A stretch of DNA of 64,000 bases, from positions 496,001 to 560,000 of the forward strand of contig CAVYFY010000002.1 of the NCBI GenBank assembly GCA_963767835.1, read 5' to 3'. The notes beneath the pieces were generated by a model that had not been told where the DNA came from, made no database searches, and saw only the letters and a program-made list of their open reading frames with translations. The translations under genes and the position numbers were made by a program. Of the stretch, positions 1 to 9,784 are shown one piece after another; position 1 is the first letter of the stretch; every line of letters begins with the position of its first letter. This DNA comes from SIAQ01 sp963767835 (lineage in GTDB: Bacteria; Planctomycetota; Planctomycetia; Gemmatales; Gemmataceae).

Positions 1-1629
1 CGAGCAGCCGGAAGCATGGATCGGCCTGGTGCGGCATTTGATCAGCGTGGGGCAGAATGCGCAAGCGAAAGCCGAGATCGATAACGCTTCCCGGACGCTG
101 CCGGCCGAGCGCAAGGATGTCACGCTGGCGCAATGCTACGAGCTGCTCGGCTATCTCAAGGAAAGTGCTGATCACCATCAGGCCGCCGTCGAGAAGCACC
201 CGGAGTCGGCGGCGGTGCAACGGGCGCGGCCGACTTCTGCATGCGCATCGGCCGATTCGCCGCCGCGGAGGCGCTCTATCGCAAGATGGTGGAGAAGCAG
301 ATGCCGGTGAGCCCCGAGGACGTTGCCGCCGCTCGCCGCGGATTGACCATGGCGCTCGTCAAGCAGGAGCACCCGCTCAAGGCCGCGGAAGCGCTGCAAC
401 TTGTCGGCCTGACGCTCGATGAGCGTGGCCTGATGCCCGATGGCAAGATCGCCGACGCAGCCGACGAGCAACTCCTGCAAGCCAAGGTGCTCGGCTCGCT
501 CAATCACCACAAATTGCGGGGGCAGGCGATTCAGATCATGGAAGCCTTGCAGCCCAAGAATGCCTTGCCGATCGAAGACCGCTTCTTCCTGGCACGTTTG
601 CTGGTGCAGCAGAATTCCGATGCGGCCAACTGGCGCAAGGCTCGCTCGTTGCTGAAGGCGCTTGCGCTGGAGCAGCCGAAAAATCCACGCTATCTCGGAT
701 ATGCGGCCCGGGAGCACATTCAGCAAAAGGAATTCAATGATGCGGAGCAATTCATCGCCCGTCTGGAAGCCGTCGAGCGCGAACGCAAGGTGACGGCGGG
801 CGGATTCGGCTCCATCGAGTTGCGCGCCAAGCTGCTGGAAATGCGTGGCCTGGGCGCTCAAGCGACGATCCTCCTGAGCGACTATGCCAAGCAGCCGGAA
901 GCATTGCCGGTCCGCAAGCTGCTCGTCGCCCACATGCACGGCCGGCTCGGCAATTTTCAGGAGGCGCTCGACCTGTGCGAGGAAGTCCGCAAGATTGAGA
1001 AGCTCCGCGTCGAGGCCGACGGCGCCGCTGTCGCCATTATCCACGCCAACAAGCCCAGCGAGGCCCAGCCGACCAAGTTCGCCCAATGGCAGAAGGAGCG
1101 TGTCCGACTCGAGACCGGTTTGCGGGCCGCTCTGGAGAAGGAACCCAAGGACATTCCGCTGCGCATGCAGCTTGCCGAACTGATGGAGATGCAGGGGAAG
1201 TACGAAGAGGTGGAAAAGCTGTGCCGGGCCGTCCTCAAGGAGGACGCCGGCAATCTGGTCGCCCTGAACAATCTCGCCTGGCTGCTCGCCCATCGGCCCG
1301 ACCAGGCCGCGGAGGCCTTAACGCTGGTCAACCGCGCCATTGAGAAATTCGGGCTGCGTCCGGAATTGCTCGACACACGCGCGGTCGCGCAGGTCAACCT
1401 GGGCAATCTCGAGCCCGCCCTGCGCGATCTGGAACGCGTCGTCAACGAAGCCCCGACGCCAATGCGTCTGTTCCACCTGAGCCGGGCCCACGAGCGCTCA
1501 CGCAATGCGAACCTGGCGTTGGCGTATCTGCGGCAAGCCAACGAAATGGGCCTGACGCCGCAGCAATTGCATCCCGCCGAGCAAGCGGAATATCAACGCG
1601 TCACGGCCGATTTGATCAAGCGGCAGTAG
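1..1629 (+). CDS. TPR-repeat protein, 5' end outside window, one frame break
   Basis: This is the C-terminal part of a tetratricopeptide-repeat protein; the coding frame is already open at base 1. It is built of helix-turn-helix pairs rich in Ala, Leu and Glu, for example residues like NNLAWLLA followed by AEALTLVNRAIE near 1270-1340, the usual TPR signature. The likely role is a protein-protein scaffold; no enzymatic motif is seen. The frame changes near 225: upstream it reads in the frame of base 29, and from about 228 (ADFCMRIGRF) it continues in the frame of base 241 to the stop at 1629. A one-base loss around the G/C-rich run at 218-228 would explain this, so I treat it as one gene. The family is certain, the specific function unknown. 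Confidence 0.8.
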
Positions 1630-1964
1630 CTGTAAGAAGAAGTTCGGAATCCGAAGAGCATTTCGTCAGCGCGACGATGGCGAAGCCATCGATAATTCGA
1701 TGTTCAATCGCGGAATGCCGACGTCCGTTAAACGCCGAAAATGCCTCGCCCGCTGTGCGTGGGGACAGGCGTTCCAGCCTGTCCAGCTTGGAATCTGGGA
1801 AGGCCAGGCTAGAAAGCCTGGCTCCACGTCCGGATTTCGTAGCAAAGTTGTTCACCGTGGTTGAGCAGGTTCGAAAGCTAGGCCGCGTTTTGCCGGATTT
1901 GCAGTTCAACTACCTCCCTTAAAAAGGATCGCGGAGCCTGGACGACCTGGCGCCTTCCACGCTT
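1630..1964. other. Intergenic stretch with two short hairpins
   Basis: No gene is supported here between the TPR gene and the convergent PKD gene. It holds two palindromes: 1763-1784 (GGACAGGC, 6-base loop, GCCTGTCC) and 1803-1822 (GCCAGGCT, 4-base loop, AGCCTGGC). They belong to the AGGCTGGAAAGCCTG-like repeat family that also sits inside the Hsp70 gene at 26177-26234. They could help end transcription from both sides, but no T-run follows. Confidence 0.6.
1763..1822. repeat. Paired palindromic repeats (AGGCTGGAA family)
   Basis: Two adjacent hairpins with 8-bp perfect arms lie at 1763-1784 and 1803-1822. The shared core (CAGGC..GCCTG around a TCCA or AGAA loop) resembles the repeat at 26177-26234. 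This looks like a dispersed REP-type element of this genome. Confidence 0.65.
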
Positions 1965-3427
1965 CTACGGAAAAATCGTCGCCGACGCAAAGGGCCGACG
2001 CGGATCAAAGTCGATCCGAAGCGTGATCGGCCTCGGCCCCACCGGCGTCACGGGGTCGGGCCTCGGCAGCACCACGGCAACCGGCGGAATCGCGACCAAT
2101 GGCAGCGGCGGAAGCTCAACCGGCGTGGGCCTCGGCAGCACCACCGGGATGGCCGGGACATTGGCCGTCGGCGTGATCGTCACGAGCACGTTGTCGCTTT
2201 GCCGGGCCGCGCTCAGCGTCGCCGGCCCGCTCTTCAAGCTCACCGACGTATTGGCCACCGGCGGTTCGCCCGACCAGATCATGCGGCCGTTCTCCCATAA
2301 TTCCAGCGTCACATTCGCCCGAATGAGCTCCCAGTGGTCGCCGAGCGTTTGCAGTGGAACCTTGACCGTCCGATCCGCGGCAACCGCCATCGTCACGTCA
2401 TCGCGATGGACCGATTCCGGCTGCGATCGGCGTTCCACGGTTGCCTTCACCTCCGCCAGCCACGACGGCGCCGTCTGCTTCTTGGTCAACAGGCCGGTCG
2501 GACGCACCAGCTCGCCGGTCAGAACAATCTTCTTTTTGTCCGGCGACGGCTTGCAATCGAGCTTGCGCGGCGCCTTCGCATCATTCTTGTTGACCACCTC
2601 CAGGTCGACAATCGTGCAATCCGCGTCGATCGGCCGTTCCTTGCGGAAGGCGGAAACGGCATCCTGCAAGTCCGCCATCCAGCCGACGTGGATATGCACG
2701 GTCTTGGTGTAATGCCAGACTCGCACGGCTTCATAACTGACCTTCAGCTTCGCGAGCAAAGCACCCTGTTCGCTGGCGCCGACCTGGATATCCTGGGTTT
2801 TCTCCATCACTTGCTTGCCGTTCACCGCGGCTAAGCGAAATGTATATTTGCCGGCGCTGTCGAAAGTGATGATGCGGTCGATGTGGCCCGGCTCGTCAAT
2901 GATTTCCAGGGGGCGATTGTCCCCGGCGCAGAGGATGCAATGGCTGGCGCCGGCGACGTCCGCCTGGAGACGATAAAGGGCCGATTGACCCGGCACAGCA
3001 GGTTCCAGCTTGAAGCCGGTCAGATCGACCTTGGGCGGGGCCGTTTCGCCGTCGAGAGATATGGTGGCGGTGCGTTCGTCTCCATCGCCAATCAGATTTT
3101 GCAACTTCAGCGTGACGGTGTAAGAGCCGGCCTTGGCGTAAGCGTGGGCAACGCTTTCGAGCTTGGGATCGAAGGGTTCGACGCGGAGCCGTCGCCGAAA
3201 TCCCACCATCCCTGAGCGGCGCCGGTGGAGCGGTTGTTGAAGTTGACATTGAGCCCGACGGCCTGGGCGGCGAAATTGGAGACAGGCTTGGTCGGCTTGA
3301 TCGCATTGTTGACGAGCGGGGTCAGATACATCAGGGCAGCCCCGGATGCCAGGCCGACGAAGCTCCCCATCAGCCCCTTGATCCAGCTCTTGACGGTCCC
3401 CTTGACGCCTTCTTTTTCCTCAGCCAT
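1965..3427 (-). CDS. PKD-domain protein with N-terminal membrane segment, one frame break
   Basis: The start ATG at 3427 is preceded by a strong AAGGAGGA ribosome site. The first residues are charged, followed by a hydrophobic segment (MGSFVGLASGAALMYL), so the protein is probably anchored in the membrane with the rest outside. A PKD (Ig-like) domain follows: WWDFGDGS in the first frame, then HAYAKAGSYTVTLKL in the second. The two halves are joined across a one-base frame break near 3190-3200, inside the PKD domain, which shows they are one gene. The remaining ~300 residues look like further beta-sandwich modules, and the C-terminal tail is rich in Pro and Val (PVVLPRPTPVELPPLP). Function unknown; extracellular or periplasmic adhesion or scaffolding is the usual role of PKD modules. 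Confidence 0.75.
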
Positions 3428-3530
3428 GCCTGGTCCTCCTTGACCGAAACCATGAATATCGCCGGCATCTTACGAAAACACGCAGGCGGCGGTCGAGGTC
3501 AATCAAACAATAAGCTCACCCAAAGCCGCC

Positions 3531-3605
3531 AAGGCGCAAAGTGGGAGAACTGGCAGGGCATTGCCTGGAATCGCCAAACCCTCCCCTCGCCTTTCTTTGC
3601 GCCTT
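3531..3605. repeat. Inverted repeat with AAGGCGCAAAG arms
   Basis: Arms AAGGCGCAAAG (3531-3541) and CTTTGCGCCTT (3595-3605) are perfect complements around a 53-bp spacer. It lies just upstream of the PKD gene start and downstream of the dockerin remnant. It has the look of a dispersed genomic repeat; no coding or regulatory role is visible. Confidence 0.55.
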
Positions 3606-3624
3606 TGCGTGAGATGACGGCATT

Positions 3625-4017
3625 CTAAATCGTTGCCGTGAAGCCGCTGACGTTCACGAGCAGATCGTTCTTGAACTGCAAATTGTCGGCGGCGTTGACG
3701 GCGCCGTCGTCGTTGTAATCGAAGACCGCATTGTAGGTCGTCAAGGCTGCCTAGAAGTGTAAATTGTCCGTGGCATTGACGAAGGCGTCGACGTTGATGT
3801 CGCCGCACGGGCGGAATAAATATTGCTCGGCGCCGCCGATGCCGGATGAAGCCATCGTCATTGTGCAGGCTGACGATGGGGACAGGTTCCTCGGTGCCAT
3901 CGCCGCGGCGGAAATGAATGCACAACTCCGCGGCGCGGTTACCCCTCCGGAAGCGCAAAGACCAGGTTGTTGTTCCTGACTTCGAGCATCGCCAAAAAAA
4001 GGCACATAATGGATCAC
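3625..4017 (-). pseudogene. Dockerin-type C-terminal remnant with an in-frame stop
   Basis: Two Ca-binding-loop repeats typical of planctomycete dockerin-like C-termini are visible on the minus strand: GDINVDAFVNATDNLHF, then, after a TAG at 3751-3753, FDYNDDGAVNAADNLQFKND in the same frame, ending at 3625. Such tails normally close very large exported proteins. Here there is no large upstream ORF, the sequence upstream of about 3960 is out of frame, and the stop splits the two loops. I read it as the decayed 3' end of a surface or exported protein gene. Confidence 0.6.
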
Positions 4018-4038
4018 AGCCTGAACAATCCACGCGTG

Positions 4039-7000
4039 TCACGCCGACGGCGGTTCCCCACCGCTTGCCTCCGGCGGACTCGGTGCCCCGTCAGGTGGCG
4101 GCGGCGGCGCTTTCTGTTTCTGCTCCACGGAAGGCGGCGCTTCCTGCGTCTCCTCCACGGGCGGTGGTGGCGGCGCCGGCTTGTCCTTCTCCTCCTTGGC
4201 GGCGAAGAACGCGGCCAATTCGCTCAAAGTGCGCAGCGGCGCCTTGCCTTCCATGGCCGCCTGGGTCAATTTCGGCTTCGGCGCCTCGCGGCGCGGCTTG
4301 CGCGGCAGCGGTGGAGGCGGCGGCGCCGGCGCCGGACGGTCTTCCCGGCGCGGCGGAGCGCCCTGATTCTGGCGCGGCGGCGGGCCGCTCCGGCGCTGCG
4401 GCGGCCGTGCCCCATGATGGTCGCGCTGCCCCTGGCCTTCGCGCTGCGGCCCACCGGGGCCTCGGTCGCGCGGCGGAGGTCGCTGCCCGCGGTCTTGCGG
4501 CGGCCGGTCCCCTTCTCGACGCGGCGGCCGCTGCCCACGCTCCGCGTGCCCTCGCTCGCTGCCCGGCTTGATCATCGTCAGCGACACGTGGTTCGCTTCC
4601 TTGTCGATCTTGAGAACCCACACGGTCACGATGTCGTTCACCGACACCACCTCATAGGGACTTTTGATGTACTTGTTCGCCATCTGGCTGATGTGCACCA
4701 GGCCGCTTTCTTTCAAGCCGACATCGACGAAGGCCCCGAAATCGACCACGTTCAGCACCGTCCCCTTCAGTTCCATGCCCGCCTGCAAATCCTCGAGCTT
4801 CAAAACTCCCTTCTTGAAAATCGGCGGCGGCAATTCCTCGCGCGGGTCCCGCCCCGGCTTGGCCAACGCATGGAAAATGTCGTCCAGCGTCGGCAGCCCC
4901 ACCTCCAGCGTGCGCGCCAGCGCCTCGACATCGACTTCGTTCAGCTTGGCGCGAAACGCCGGATGCGCGGCCTTGTCGTCCAGCACGCTCGGCGTGAAAC
5001 CAAGCTCGACCACTACCTTTTCGGCGATGGGGTAACTTTCCGGATGAATCCACGTTCGGTCAAACGGATTTGGCCCGGTCGGAATTTTGAGGAACCCTGC
5101 CGCCTGCGTGTATCGTCCCGGCCCCATACCGCTCACCGCCAGCAACTGCTCACGGCTCGTGAATGGACCTTGATTCTTGCGGTACTCGACGATCTCGCGG
5201 GCCACCATTTGATTCAGGCCGGAGACATAGCGCAGCAGCGGGAGGCTGGCGGTGTTGACATCGACGCCCACCTGATTGACGCACGACTCGACCACGCCTT
5301 CGAGCGCCTCCTTGAGCTCCTTGCGGCCCATGTCGTGCTGGTAGAGACCGACGCCGAGGCTTTGCGGATCGATCTTGACCAGTTCGCTCAAAGGATCTTG
5401 CAGGCGTCTGCCGATCGAGGCGCCGGAGCGCACCGTGGGGTCATGCGTTGGGAATTCGTCCTTGGCGATTGGGCTGACCGAATAGACCGATGCACCGGCT
5501 TCCGAGACGATAACATACGCCAGTTCGCTCAGGCTCGATGCGATAATCTCGGAAACGATTTCCTCGGTTTCACGGCACGCAGTGCCGTTGCCGATGGCGA
5601 TGATGTTGAGATTGTGCTTCTGTGCGAATTCGACGAGCTTGGCCGTAGCTTCGGCGCGCTTGTCCACCGCGGGGGCAACCGGTTCGGGGGACGCGGCATG
5701 GGTTTCAGGCGTCGGCGGCGCGGCGACAAGTGCATCGGTGACGGTGGCTGCCGATTCGGATGTAGTCGGCGCCGGGGCGGCAGCCGTTTCTACTGGGACC
5801 GGGGCTTCCGGCATCGGCGGTGCGGCGGTGGGACCTTCCGGTACGGGGGCAGGCTCGGCTGCCGCCGGCGCTGTCTCACTCAAACCCGGGCCTGGAACGG
5901 TTGGTGCCGTTTTCTTTTCCTTCTTCCTGGGACCGCCCGGGCCGCCGCCGTGCGGGAAGATGACGGTGTGATCGAGCAGATTGCCGAACTCGTCGAGGGC
6001 CGCCAGCTTGCAACCGGTACGGAAACCCGGATCGATTGCCAGCACGCGTCGGCCAATCAGCGGCGGCTGCATCAACAGGCTCTGAATGTTATGGGCAAAC
6101 ACCTTCACCGCGTGCAACTCCGCCTCATCGGTTAACTCCGTGCGAATTTCCCGCTCGAGGCTCGGCAGCATGAGCCGATCGAGCGCGTCGTTCAGGCAGG
6201 TCTTCAGGAAGGCGGTGTGCGGCGAGCGGAATGACGCTCCTTCCGCGAGCAGGTCCCCCGTAAGCTCCGGTTTCACTTCGGTCGAGAGGCTTTCCACCAT
6301 CGGGGCCGCCTGGGGCGGCATGCCGGCGGGCGAGGGGGGCGTGGTCGGCATCTCCGGCGGCGCCGGCGCGGGATCGTTTGGGGGTGTCTCGATCGGCGGC
6401 GTCTCCGGCGGGGCCGGCGGCGGCGTGCTCGGCGGCTCGGCGGGCGGCGTCTCGGACGTCGGCGGAGGGGCGGGCATCTCGGACGGCGGGGCTACCGGCG
6501 GTTCCGGCTGGGGTTGCGGCGGCGCGGCCGGCGCCGGCGCTCCGGCAACCTTCAGCAATTGTTCCGCCAATGCCGTCGCCGCCGTTTGCTGGACGATCTC
6601 AACGGGCCATTCGAGCTTCACCTTCAGGAAGCCCTCTTTCTCGCCGCGGTTGAGCGCCAGGATGCGGTGGGGCCTGATCTCCGCGGCCGCCTCCTTGAAT
6701 TGAAAGTACGGCTTGAATTCGTTTCCCTTGCCTTCCGGGGCCTTCTCGTTGCGCACCGCCGACACCGCTGCCGTCTTCCAGAGCACGCGCCGGACCTGGG
6801 CGCGCACTTCCGCCGTCTCGTTGATCATTTCCGCCAGGATGTGCTTGACGCCGGTCTGCACTTCCTCGATCGTGTTGAGCTGCTTTTCCGGATTGACCAG
6901 CGAGGGCAACAATTCGGCGAGATTGGCAACCGCCGGGTCGCTGTGCCAGATCGCCAGCGCGAGCGGCTCAAGCCCCTTCTCGCGGGCGCCGGCCGCCAGG

Positions 7001-7347
7001 CTCTTCCTTTTCGGCTTGAACGGCAGATAAAGATCTTCGAGCCGCAGGATCGTCTGGGCATTGAAGATTTCGCGGCGCAACTCGTCAGTCAGCTTGCCCT
7101 GATTTTCGATGCTGCGCAAGATGGTCTGCTTGCGCTCACTGAGATGCTTGAGGAAATTGAGGCGGGCCTGGATCTGGCGAATCGCGTCCTCGTTGAGGCC
7201 GCCGGTGCGTTCTTTGCGATAGCGCGTGATGAAGGGGACGGTGTTGCCTTCATTGAAGAGTTGCACCACATTCTCTACCTGCACCTTGCGAATTTGCAGA
7301 TCCTGAGCGATGCGCGAGCATTCAAACGAGGTCGCTTCATAAATCAT
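4039..7347 (-). CDS. tex: Tex-type S1 RNA-binding protein with proline-rich insertions
   Basis: A homologue of the Tex/Spt6-like nucleic-acid-binding protein (family about 720-790 aa; here about 1100). In order: Tex N-terminal helical region (1-270; VPFITRYRKERTGGL and LEDLYLPFKPKR are hallmark segments), a Pro-rich insertion (about 270-350), the YqgF/RNase H-like domain starting VLAIDPGFRTGCK (about 435), which is itself split by a Pro/Ala-rich insertion (about 470-563) before NIIAIGNGTACRETE, the helix-hairpin-helix region (GVGLYQHDM; SGMGPGRYTQAAGFLK), an S1 domain (KGTVLNVVDFGAFVDVGL), and a Pro/Arg-rich tail. It acts in the cytoplasm on RNA or transcription complexes. The start at 7347 (MIYEATSF) is preferred; an in-frame ATG lies 12 bases upstream. 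The insertions are the odd feature. Confidence 0.93.
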   Translation of the reverse strand: MIYEATSFECSRIAQDLQIRKVQVENVVQLFNEGNTVPFITRYRKERTGGLNEDAIRQIQARLNFLKHLSERKQTILRSIENQGKLTDELRREIFNAQTILRLEDLYLPFKPKRKSLAAGAREKGLEPLALAIWHSDPAVANLAELLPSLVNPEKQLNTIEEVQTGVKHILAEMINETAEVRAQVRRVLWKTAAVSAVRNEKAPEGKGNEFKPYFQFKEAAAEIRPHRILALNRGEKEGFLKVKLEWPVEIVQQTAATALAEQLLKVAGAPAPAAPPQPQPEPPVAPPSEMPAPPPTSETPPAEPPSTPPPAPPETPPIETPPNDPAPAPPEMPTTPPSPAGMPPQAAPMVESLSTEVKPELTGDLLAEGASFRSPHTAFLKTCLNDALDRLMLPSLEREIRTELTDEAELHAVKVFAHNIQSLLMQPPLIGRRVLAIDPGFRTGCKLAALDEFGNLLDHTVIFPHGGGPGGPRKKEKKTAPTVPGPGLSETAPAAAEPAPVPEGPTAAPPMPEAPVPVETAAAPAPTTSESAATVTDALVAAPPTPETHAASPEPVAPAVDKRAEATAKLVEFAQKHNLNIIAIGNGTACRETEEIVSEIIASSLSELAYVIVSEAGASVYSVSPIAKDEFPTHDPTVRSGASIGRRLQDPLSELVKIDPQSLGVGLYQHDMGRKELKEALEGVVESCVNQVGVDVNTASLPLLRYVSGLNQMVAREIVEYRKNQGPFTSREQLLAVSGMGPGRYTQAAGFLKIPTGPNPFDRTWIHPESYPIAEKVVVELGFTPSVLDDKAAHPAFRAKLNEVDVEALARTLEVGLPTLDDIFHALAKPGRDPREELPPPIFKKGVLKLEDLQAGMELKGTVLNVVDFGAFVDVGLKESGLVHISQMANKYIKSPYEVVSVNDIVTVWVLKIDKEANHVSLTMIKPGSERGHAERGQRPPRREGDRPPQDRGQRPPPRDRGPGGPQREGQGQRDHHGARPPQRRSGPPPRQNQGAPPRREDRPAPAPPPPPLPRKPRREAPKPKLTQAAMEGKAPLRTLSELAAFFAAKEEKDKPAPPPPPVEETQEAPPSVEQKQKAPPPPPDGAPSPPEASGGEPPSA

Positions 7348-7574
7348 GATGGGCCCCAACAGACGGGGTTTGAGCGCGGACGGCTACCCTGGCAACGGCA
7401 CGCGATAGGTCAGCTCCGTCAGATTAGCCTACCCCACTGAGTTGCCAGTGACAAGTGGCGATCGCCGACTGGCGCGTGAGGGGGTGAGCAGCTGAAAAGT
7501 AGGTGGGAAATGCATACGCTATGGCCAGCTGGCTGCGGGCCGGCGTTTTTAGCTCTTGCATAAGGACCACTACC

Positions 7575-7817
7575 ATGATTGATCTCACTCTCTCTGCCGA
7601 ACAAGAAGCCCAAGCGCAACGCATCGCCGCGATCATCAGCAAAGGATTTCAAGAAGAAGCTCTGAACATGGCACGCATCATGGCCTCCAAGCCCGATGCA
7701 CAATTGCTCGGCGCCACCGAATTCGAAATTCGCGCTCGAGCGCACAAGATCGCCGCCCACGCCATTGAGACCGCTCTGAATGAGCGGAAAAAAGGGGGTA
7801 CCAAGGGTCGAGCATGA
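7575..7817 (+). CDS. Small accessory ORF of the ISKra4-type element
   Basis: An 80-residue mostly helical, charged protein (MIDLTLSAEQEAQAQRI...) that starts at an ATG shortly after the left end of the element. Its stop codon overlaps the start of the following transposase ORF (ATGA overlap at 7814-7817), which points to translational coupling. It resembles the N-terminal portion that in many ISKra4 relatives precedes the zinc-binding part of the transposase, so it could be the first segment of a transposase made through coupling or frameshifting. Function not otherwise recognised. Confidence 0.6.
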   Translation: MIDLTLSAEQEAQAQRIAAIISKGFQEEALNMARIMASKPDAQLLGATEFEIRARAHKIAAHAIETALNERKKGGTKGRA

Positions 7818-8990
7818 GTTGCCCGCACTGCCGCGAATCGGCCCGTTTTGTCGGTTATCGCCCCAAGGAGATCAAAAGCCTGGTCGGCGACATGAACTTG
7901 TCGCGGCCGTATTACCATTGCAAGCACTGCCATCAAGGGACTTGGCCGTGGGACGAAATGCTGCGGTTATCGCCGGAACGCTTGACGCCGGCGGCGCAAG
8001 AGATCGTGTCGTTGCATGGCGTCACCAACAGCTTCAGCAAGGCGGCCAATCAGGTGATGGCCAAAAGCGCCGGGCTGTCCTTGAGTGAATCGACCGTGGA
8101 ACGCACCACCGAACGAGCGGGCGAGCGCGCCGGCACGTGGTTGGAACAAGGCGAGGTGTTCGGGCCGAAGAAGCCGTTCCAGTGGAACCCTGATGTGGAG
8201 GGGAAGACGTGGCGCGTATGTCGCCCTGGATGCGACGGGAATCATGATGCAAGGCCCTGACGGGGCCAAAGCGGACGGGCGGATGGTGGACGTGGGCATG
8301 ATCTTCAATCCGCAGCCGCGTGCCGTGGACGACGAGGACATCTGTAAGCCGTGCGAAGGGGTGCGTTACCTGGCGGGGCATTACACGCTGGAGGAGTTGG
8401 GGCCGCTGATGCGTGGGCAAGGCGCCCAGGTGGGCATGGATGCGGCCGACCGCTGGATCGCACTGACGGATGCGGGCCAGGGTCTGGAGCATTTCATCGA
8501 CGTGAATTTCCCGCGGGCGGTGAAGATTGTGGATTTCCGCCACACCAGCGAATACGTGAACAACTTCGCCAAGGCGTATCGCGCCGGCAAGGCGGGGGAA
8601 GCGTTGGCGGCGACATGGTGCCACAAGCTCAAGCATGAAGGCGGTGCCGCGTTGTTGGCGGAGCTGGCCTTGTTGGACCGGGCGGCGATGTGCGAACTCG
8701 CCCAGGCAGAATACGACAAAGTTCTGAGTTACCTAGGCAACCACTCGGCCCGCATGGATTACCCGACGTACTTGCGCAAGGGTTGGCAAATCGGCACCGG
8801 CGCCGTGGAGTCGGCCTGCAAGACCGTCGTGAATCAGCGTCTGAGCATGGGAGGCATGCGTTGGAGCGAAGAAGGCTCGGACGCGGTTTGCCATCTGCGT
8901 GCGCTGTTCTGCAGCGCCCCGGACCAATGGGACGCCTTCTGGTCTCACGTACCCAAGCCAAGCAACGTCAACCCCCAAATGGCCGCATAG
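7814..8990 (+). CDS. ISKra4-family transposase, one frame break
   Basis: The N-terminal segment carries paired cysteines (CPHC at residue 3, CKHC further on) and the PWDEMLRLSPERLTPAAQEIV stretch found in ISKra4 transposases. After a +1 change of frame near 8215 the protein continues as YVALDATGIMMQG, and the C-terminal part has IGTGAVESACKTVVNQRL and MRWSEEGSDAV, also typical of the family. Expected activity is DDE-type cut or copy transposition. Together the two frames give about 390 residues, a normal length. The break could be programmed frameshifting, known in part of this family, or an inactivating or sequencing indel. Confidence 0.8.
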
Positions 8991-9124
8991 GCGAGAATCC
9001 ACCTACTGTGCTGACGCCTACCCCGCGTGAGGTGTCGCAACATTCGAACTTCGCCGGTTCGGCGTTCGTAGGGATACCGAGGACATAACGCTGGAGAACA
9101 GGCCGAATCTTCTCCAGGTGCGCT

Positions 9125-9640
9125 ATGTTCAGGTTTGTCACCACCTGTCGCGTTCTCATCGGCGCTGCCGCCTTATGGCTGGTTTCGCTTTGGCATTCCC
9201 TATTCGCGCTGTTCAAGGTCGGCGATGCGGAAACCCGGCAAGCGACCGCGTACGCCCTCGAGAAAATCGTGCCGAGCGTGCGCTGGCAACAGGCAATGAT
9301 CCCCGAGAAACCAGCGCCGCCAAATCAGACGCCGCCGAAACGCAAGCCGTGGCAGGACTCACTCGCGGCGGCATCCGCGCTCCATGACAAGGAAGGGGCG
9401 GCTCGGCTCAGGCTCGGGAAATTGATCGACGATGGTTTCTTCGCGGATGAGCAAGATATCGACGCAATCCGGGCCGCACTCGCCGCCGACGGGCGTTCGG
9501 TTGATTTCGCCGAGCTTTTCACCCCCTTGCTCGATTTGACCGTGGACGGAACTCTCTTTCGCCGCAAGAGCGAAACGGGCCGATGGTTGTACAGTGCGCG
9601 GCGCAAGGTCCCGCGTGCGAAATCTGACGCAAGAAAATAG
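9125..9640 (+). CDS. Hypothetical protein with one N-terminal membrane segment
   Basis: A 171-residue ORF. Residues 8-30 (VLIGAAALWLVSLWHSLFALF) form a probable transmembrane helix or uncleaved signal; the rest is soluble, charged and ends in a basic tail. No family is recognised. It stands alone between the IS element and the leucine-rich repeat gene, and an ATG follows a weak purine-rich stretch. Codon composition is similar to its neighbours. Confidence 0.45.
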   Translation: MFRFVTTCRVLIGAAALWLVSLWHSLFALFKVGDAETRQATAYALEKIVPSVRWQQAMIPEKPAPPNQTPPKRKPWQDSLAAASALHDKEGAARLRLGKLIDDGFFADEQDIDAIRAALAADGRSVDFAELFTPLLDLTVDGTLFRRKSETGRWLYSARRKVPRAKSDARK

Positions 9641-9784
9641 CCGAGATAGCCGAATAGCCGAGGCAGACGCTTGTTATGCGCACGCTCCGCGATTACACTG
9701 GGAATGGACTCGCTTCAAGTGAAGAAGGTAAGCCATGAACAGCCGACGCCCGATGAGAAGTCCCAAGAAGGAGAACGGGGATCC

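Larger units (their letters stand above)
7499..9006 (+). mobile_element. ISKra4-type insertion sequence (single copy)
   Basis: The element is delimited by short inverted ends GTAGGTGG (7499) and CCACCTAC (to 9006) and contains a small ORF plus a transposase in two frames. No convincing target duplication flanks it (GCTGAAAA on the left, TGTGCTGA on the right), so the ends are approximate. It is different in sequence from the four copies further right. Confidence 0.7.

Noticed and set aside
178..1293. Minus-strand ORF of 371 codons over the TPR gene
   Set aside because: Antisense of a Leu/Ala/Glu-rich TPR gene in GC-rich DNA; no conserved domain.
3751..3753. Read-through or recoded TAG in the dockerin remnant
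   Set aside because: No upstream gene of the expected size and a broken frame beyond 3960; simple decay explains it.
3967..6135. Long plus-strand ORF of 722 codons
   Set aside because: It is the antisense shadow of tex; the product is Arg/His-rich without any domain, while the minus strand gives a perfect Tex protein.
7499..9006. 7.5-9.0 kb IS as a fifth copy of the 1.67-kb element
   Set aside because: Different inverted ends, different length and clearly different protein sequence; only the family is shared.
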